Shown: piece after piece, positions 7,129-10,948 of the stretch | Layout: each line of letters starts with the position of its first letter | How positions within the stretch are numbered: the stretch's first letter is position 1 | DNA from: Flavobacteriales bacterium | GTDB taxonomy: Bacteria; Bacteroidota; Bacteroidia; Flavobacteriales_D; Sanyastnellaceae | NCBI GenBank assembly: GCA_027488055.1 | Contig: JAIYCK010000121.1 | Span: 1-10,948 of the forward strand | Length of the DNA: 10,948 nt | Direction of reading: 5' to 3' | Translations under genes and position numbers: made by a program | Notes under the pieces: model-generated | The model's input: only the letters and a program-made list of their open reading frames with translations | The model's database searches: none | What the model was told of the DNA's origin: nothing

Positions 7129-8070
7129 CTAGAAGTAACGGGGTGAAATGATTTTGTTCTTATCAAAACTGAAGTCGTAACCAAGCATTAGTTCGTGTGA
7201 ACCTGAATTAAAGTCCTTGAGTTCTGAGGTAGAAAAGTCATACGAATAACCTAGTCTCAGTTGTTTGGTAAGCTGGGCTCCTGCTAAGAATGATAAAGCA
7301 TCCCCTGTGCGATACGCAAGGCCGGCCCAAATAAAATCACGGAGCAAGACATTGCATGAAAGGTCAAGTTCCATGGGAGCGCCATTGACCGCTTTCAACA
7401 TGATGGCTGGTTTCAACTTTACATCAGTCGTAAGTGAATGGATGCTTCCTGCAGTCAGGAAGTAATGCCAATCTTGCACATTGAGTTTGTTTTGTACATT
7501 GCCCGTACCACTTGTTACGTCCAAGCGATTCTGAATCATTCTTGGAATAGACAATCCCACATACCATTTTGGTGCGAGATAATAGGTTCCGAAACCAAAA
7601 TTGGGTGCCAATTGTTTGCCTGTATTCAACTGAAACTGATTATCGGACGCCAAACCCAAGTCCAACAAATTTTCGCTGATGCTATTCATGCCCAACTGCA
7701 ATCCAAAACTCAAGGTATTGCGATCCATCGGTATGCGATACGCTCCATTTAGGTTGAATCCCGTTCTTTTACTGACACCAATTGTTTCATTGAGAAATGT
7801 AAGTCCAATGCCCACCTTTTTTCCAAGAATCGGTGCGTGGGCACTAAGTGTTTGGGTGCTGGGTGCTCCATCCAAACCAACCCATTGTTCGCGCACTAAA
7901 CCAGTGACCGATACATTCTCGCGGGATCCTGCATAAGCTGGGTTGATGTACATTTCATTGAACATGTATTGCGTAAACATCGGATCATTCTGACCGTGTA
8001 TTTGAAGCGAATGCACCAGACTCAAAATCAATGCAAGCGCAACTACCTTTATTTTATTCATGATCTTCAT
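7129..8070 (-). CDS. PorP/SprF-family type IX secretion system outer-membrane protein
   Basis: This 313-residue protein has a signal peptide ending near residues 26-27 (hydrophobic VVALALILSLV core). Directly after it are the family hallmarks FTQYMFN at 32-38, NPAYAGS at 43-49 and REQWVGLDGAP at 60-70. The rest consists of alternating amphipathic strands expected of an outer-membrane beta-barrel, closing with the aromatic C-terminus SPRYF. In Flavobacterium johnsoniae, SprF is required specifically for secretion of the adhesin SprB, which carries a type B sorting domain; other family members pair with other adhesins. Here the gene begins 20 bases after an adhesin with a type B domain, so that adhesin is the probable client (inference). 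The start is ATG 8070, with GGAAGA 10 bases upstream; ATG at 8061 is a near-equal alternative. It is unlikely to be the core PorP itself, since porK-L-M-N are not beside it. Confidence 0.93.
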   Translation of the reverse strand: MKIMNKIKVVALALILSLVHSLQIHGQNDPMFTQYMFNEMYINPAYAGSRENVSVTGLVREQWVGLDGAPSTQTLSAHAPILGKKVGIGLTFLNETIGVSKRTGFNLNGAYRIPMDRNTLSFGLQLGMNSISENLLDLGLASDNQFQLNTGKQLAPNFGFGTYYLAPKWYVGLSIPRMIQNRLDVTSGTGNVQNKLNVQDWHYFLTAGSIHSLTTDVKLKPAIMLKAVNGAPMELDLSCNVLLRDFIWAGLAYRTGDALSFLAGAQLTKQLRLGYSYDFSTSELKDFNSGSHELMLGYDFSFDKNKIISPRYF

Positions 8071-8090
8071 GTGTTAAAATTCTTCCGTAA

Positions 8091-10948
8091 TTATTTCGAT
8101 TCATACTTTATGACGATGAAACCACTCAATTTCTCTGAGCCATCACCCTTGTCTAGGACGTAGAAATAGGTGCCCTCTGGAACCTTGGAGCCTACCACTA
8201 CCCCATTGCTTTCAGTGGTGCCATCCCACGCTTCGCTATTGGTATAAGGCGCCGCATTGTAAACGATATTGCCCCAACGATTGAACATGATCAATTCATT
8301 TTTGGGATACATATCAATATTTTCAATGATGAACGTATCACCTACATTATCTGCATTGGGAGAGAAACCTGCTGGTATCGCAATCACTTTATCAGTTGGA
8401 TCCACCACATTGTAAACAATGATTGTGACCACTGCTTCAAGGCAGTCCCCCTCCTCATTGCAAGCTGTGTAAGTGAATGAATCAGTGCCCACAAAACCCG
8501 TATTAGGTGTATAAGTGAATGTACCATCTGGATTCATTGTCACCGTTCCATTACTTGGGCCAGATTCTACACTGTAAATAAATCCATCTGTCGCCACATC
8601 GTTGGAACTGGAATCACCACTTACTGGTACATCCTCGGAGGTAACATATTCATCATTGCCCAATTCTGGAACAATGATGACTTCGATCACATTAATCACT
8701 ACTATCACCGTATCGCAATCTGTGCCATCGCAGACAGTGTAAGTGAAGCCATCAACACCAAAATACCCTGGGTTAGGAACATATGTAAATGTGCCATCTG
8801 GATTAAAGGTGAGCGTTCCATTGCTGACATCTGTGATTGCATCAAATACCAGATTGGTATTATCCACATCGCTGTCATTTTCGCTCACGTCATTGTCCAA
8901 TGTGGTATCTTGATTGATCGTATACTCATCGTCTACACCAATTGGTGGATCGTTGATCGGCAATACGACAATGGTTACAGTGGCCGTGTCACAAAGATTG
9001 GTATTATCACATGCGATATAGGTGAAGTCAACCGTACCGTTGAAATCCGCAGGTGGGATATACGTGATTACACCATTCTCATCCATGGTCAGCGTGCCTT
9101 CATCCGTTTCGATTCCATCCAATATGGTATATGTAAGTTCGTCGCCATCAGGATCCGAATCATTGTCTGAAACATCATACAACAAGACACTGTCTTCATT
9201 GACCACTGCATTGTCATCCACCGCGATAGGGTCCAATAGCACTTCTAAGACGGTGATTACAACGGTAGCTGTATCACAATCTCCTTCCCCATCACATAGG
9301 ATATAGGTAAAGCTATCCTCACCGATAAAATCTGCATTGGGCGTATATGTAAATGAACCATTGTCAGTGAGTACCACATTGCCATTGGCTGGCAATCCAT
9401 CAATGGTCCAAATTGGATTCGATCCATCTGTATCAAAATCATTGCTACTCACATCCGCTGTCAACACCGTGTTTTCATCCATGGTGTAGACATCATCGAC
9501 TGCTACTGGCACATCGTTCAAACCATCGAGGACTATTGTCACAATAGCTGTATCACAGACATTCGAGGTATCGCATACTTGATATGTAAATGAATCCGAA
9601 CCAAAGAAATCCGCGTTGGGTGTGTAACTGAAACTTCCATCTTCGTTCATCACTACCACGCCATTCGCTGGATCGTTCGTAACCGTGAACGTGAGCAGAC
9701 TGTCATCCACATCTGAGTCATTCAACGAAACATCCGCAGAAATGGTATCATCCTCTTCTCCGTTGTATTGATCATCCAGGGCCACTGGAGCATCATTCAC
9801 GGGCAATACTTCAATGAATACGGTGGCTTCTACACATCCGCCGTTGCCATCGCAAGCTACATATACAAAACTATCTGAGCCGAAGTAATCCGAATCAGGC
9901 GTATATGTAAATGTGCCATCCAAGTTTAGGATTAAGACCCCATTTGTCACATCAGAAAGCAATGTGGCGTTCAATGCATCACCATCTGGATCACTGTCGT
10001 TGGTCAAAACGTTTCCAGTTAATGACGTATCTTCATCTGTTTCGAAATTATTATCTTGTGCATTCGGAACAGTGTTTGGATCGATCACAGTAATCGTTAC
10101 AGTGGCGGTATCACACAATCCAAATGGATCACACAATGCATATACGAATACATCTTCTCCCGTGAAATTTGTATTGGGGCTATATGTGAAGCTTCCATCA
10201 CCAAGGAGATTCAATGTACCGTTGGAAGTAGTCTCAACAAGTGTTACTGTGAGTAAATCTCCATCAGGATCCGTATCGTTTACAGTCACATTCTCGTTCA
10301 GATCGGTATTTATATCCGTAGAATATGTATCGAATACCGCATCTGGTGCATCATTGATTGGATTGATTGTGATGGTTAAGGTGCTGGTATCACAGAGTCC
10401 ATTTTCATCGCAAGCGTTGTATATTATAACGACTACTCCCGATGTATTGGAAGCTGGTTCAAATGTAAATGTACCATCTGCATTCAAATTCAAAGTACCC
10501 TGATCAGGACCGTCAATCACTACATAGGTCAAACCAGAAACATCCACAACTGTCCCATTCAAAACCTCATCTTCTTCAATGGTATAGGTATCGTCAAGAT
10601 CACACAATGGATTGCTTGTTGTAGTATTCGGATCACATGGATTCAGCGGATCACTTTCGCCACTTGCAACCAAATCAGTGCTCACATCATCGATACCTGT
10701 GACTTCTTCTCCATCGTTCAATCCATCGTCGTCGCTGTCCGCATCGGTTGGATTGGTTTCATCGCCTGTGGCTGCGATACCGTCACCCCCCAATTGCTCT
10801 TCGCCATTGGTAAGTCCATCGTTGTCGCAGTCATTGGTCGAAATAGCGAACGCATTGGGATCGCATGGATCAAGCGGATTCGTTCCACCTGTAACCTCAT
10901 CACCGTCATTCAATCCATCGCCATCGGTGTCTGGATTGGTGTTGTCGG
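8091..10948 (-). CDS. Giant multi-repeat surface adhesin with T9SS type B (gliding-motility) sorting domain, N-terminus beyond window
   Basis: The frame is open to the window edge. The apparent start at 10913 is a TTG inside a repeat (GDGLNDGDEV), so 951 C-terminal residues are seen of a larger protein. Order from the visible N-terminus: Asp-rich thrombospondin type 3-like repeats (10599-10948); eight cadherin-like 'tandem-95' repeats of 87-95 residues (8388-10598); and a type B sorting domain (8094-8387) with IPAGFSPNADNVGDTF, FNRWGNIVYN, WDGT and PEGTYFYVLD. The composition is strongly acidic and the NDxDxDGD motifs suggest calcium binding. Every cadherin-like repeat carries a Cys pair near its end. 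The protein should be exported by the T9SS and displayed on the surface for adhesion, gliding or cell contact; the ligand is unknown. It is the first visible gene of the operon with the PorP/SprF and PorE-like genes; the promoter lies outside the window. Confidence 0.93.
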   Translation of the reverse strand, partial: DNTNPDTDGDGLNDGDEVTGGTNPLDPCDPNAFAISTNDCDNDGLTNGEEQLGGDGIAATGDETNPTDADSDDDGLNDGEEVTGIDDVSTDLVASGESDPLNPCDPNTTTSNPLCDLDDTYTIEEDEVLNGTVVDVSGLTYVVIDGPDQGTLNLNADGTFTFEPASNTSGVVVIIYNACDENGLCDTSTLTITINPINDAPDAVFDTYSTDINTDLNENVTVNDTDPDGDLLTVTLVETTSNGTLNLLGDGSFTYSPNTNFTGEDVFVYALCDPFGLCDTATVTITVIDPNTVPNAQDNNFETDEDTSLTGNVLTNDSDPDGDALNATLLSDVTNGVLILNLDGTFTYTPDSDYFGSDSFVYVACDGNGGCVEATVFIEVLPVNDAPVALDDQYNGEEDDTISADVSLNDSDVDDSLLTFTVTNDPANGVVVMNEDGSFSYTPNADFFGSDSFTYQVCDTSNVCDTAIVTIVLDGLNDVPVAVDDVYTMDENTVLTADVSSNDFDTDGSNPIWTIDGLPANGNVVLTDNGSFTYTPNADFIGEDSFTYILCDGEGDCDTATVVITVLEVLLDPIAVDDNAVVNEDSVLLYDVSDNDSDPDGDELTYTILDGIETDEGTLTMDENGVITYIPPADFNGTVDFTYIACDNTNLCDTATVTIVVLPINDPPIGVDDEYTINQDTTLDNDVSENDSDVDNTNLVFDAITDVSNGTLTFNPDGTFTYVPNPGYFGVDGFTYTVCDGTDCDTVIVVINVIEVIIVPELGNDEYVTSEDVPVSGDSSSNDVATDGFIYSVESGPSNGTVTMNPDGTFTYTPNTGFVGTDSFTYTACNEEGDCLEAVVTIIVYNVVDPTDKVIAIPAGFSPNADNVGDTFIIENIDMYPKNELIMFNRWGNIVYNAAPYTNSEAWDGTTESNGVVVGSKVPEGTYFYVLDKGDGSEKLSGFIVIKYESK
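8094..8387 (-). other. T9SS type B sorting domain (gliding motility-associated C-terminal domain)
   Basis: The last 98 residues of the adhesin carry the family's pattern: IPAGFSPNADNVGDTFIIEN, YPKNELIMFNRWGN, WDGT, PEGTYFYVLDKGDG and GFIVIKY. In Flavobacterium this domain type, unlike type A, depends on a SprF-like partner for export. Such a partner is encoded next door. Confidence 0.92.
8388..10598 (-). repeat. Eight tandem cadherin-like repeats in the adhesin
   Basis: Repeat borders on the DNA, in order of translation, are: R1 10338-10598, R2 10059-10337, R3 9780-10058, R4 9501-9779, R5 9222-9500, R6 8937-9221, R7 8661-8936, R8 8388-8660. The shared plan is (V/L)DDxY at the start, an ED pair, NDxDxDGD, NGTL, DGTFTYTPN, FxGxDSFTY, then CDxxxxCDTATVTI and a linker that often reads NDAPVA. 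R1 lacks the NDxDxDGD segment and is the shortest. R8 has a worn NDVATDG version. R6 has a two-residue insertion before its EGTL. Confidence 0.92.
10599..10948 (-). repeat. Thrombospondin type 3-like Asp-rich repeats (partial)
   Basis: About 116 residues contain repeated DxDxDG-type units: DTDGDGLNDGDE, DCDNDGLTNGEE and DSDDDGLNDGEE. Two blocks close with PLDPCDPN or PLNPCDPN. These units bind calcium in known proteins and form stiff linkers. The region continues past the window edge. Confidence 0.88.

Noticed and set aside
9913..10503. A 196-codon open frame on the + strand opposite the adhesin repeats, rich in Ser/Val
   Set aside because: It is the mirror of the low-complexity, periodic Asp/Thr-rich coding strand; it repeats with the repeat period and has no domain, start signal or neighbour of its own.
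8388..10598. Regular spaced similar DNA segments that could suggest a CRISPR or satellite array
   Set aside because: The period is about 279 bases, the similarity follows codons of one long protein, and the copies are diverged; there are no short identical repeats with unique spacers.
10911..10913. TTG at the right end as the adhesin start codon
   Set aside because: The frame continues upstream to the window edge as DNTNPDTDGDG, an obvious part of the same Asp-rich repeat, so the gene is cut by the window.

Overview
The window looks like chromosomal DNA of a member of the Bacteroidota, probably from a lineage that glides or carries a type IX secretion system (T9SS). The evidence is two different T9SS C-terminal sorting domains, a PorP/SprF-family outer-membrane protein, a PorE-like TPR/propeller/OmpA protein, and start codons with little or no Shine-Dalgarno sequence. 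Genus and species cannot be read from the window.

Left half (+ strand, 1-4772). The window opens inside a gene for a secreted agmatine-deiminase/peptidylarginine-deiminase-like enzyme that ends in a type A T9SS sorting domain. A 115-base gap containing a terminator-like hairpin follows. Next come ftsW (SEDS glycosyltransferase) and murG (lipid II synthase), 2 bases apart; an alpha/beta hydrolase of unknown substrate; and engB (ribosome-assembly GTPase), 7 bases after the hydrolase. ftsW-murG is a piece of the division/cell-wall (dcw) cluster, but its usual neighbours murD (upstream) and murC-ftsQ-ftsA-ftsZ (downstream) are not here.

Middle (4773-4938). The two gene clusters converge on a 166-base gap. 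It carries one hairpin suited to the + strand transcripts and one strong U-tract hairpin that pairs fully only in the - strand transcript.

Right half (- strand, 10948 down to 4939). This is a compact three-gene unit, read right to left. First is a very large, acidic surface protein whose N-terminus lies beyond the window; it has thrombospondin type 3-like Asp-rich repeats, eight cadherin-like repeats of about 93 residues each with a Cys pair, and a type B (gliding-motility-associated) sorting domain. After 20 bases comes a PorP/SprF-family protein, and after a further 36 bases (to the chosen ATG) a PorE-like protein with TPR, five-bladed propeller, two carboxypeptidase-regulatory-like domains and an OmpA peptidoglycan-binding domain. 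By analogy with SprB/SprF of Flavobacterium and PorE of Porphyromonas, this reads as an adhesin encoded with its own outer-membrane export partner and a periplasmic anchor to peptidoglycan.

No tRNA, rRNA, CRISPR array, insertion sequence or phage gene was seen. The individual protein families are known. The points most worth following are the adhesin module, a possible three-repeat higher-order period in the adhesin, the split dcw cluster, and the secreted deiminase.
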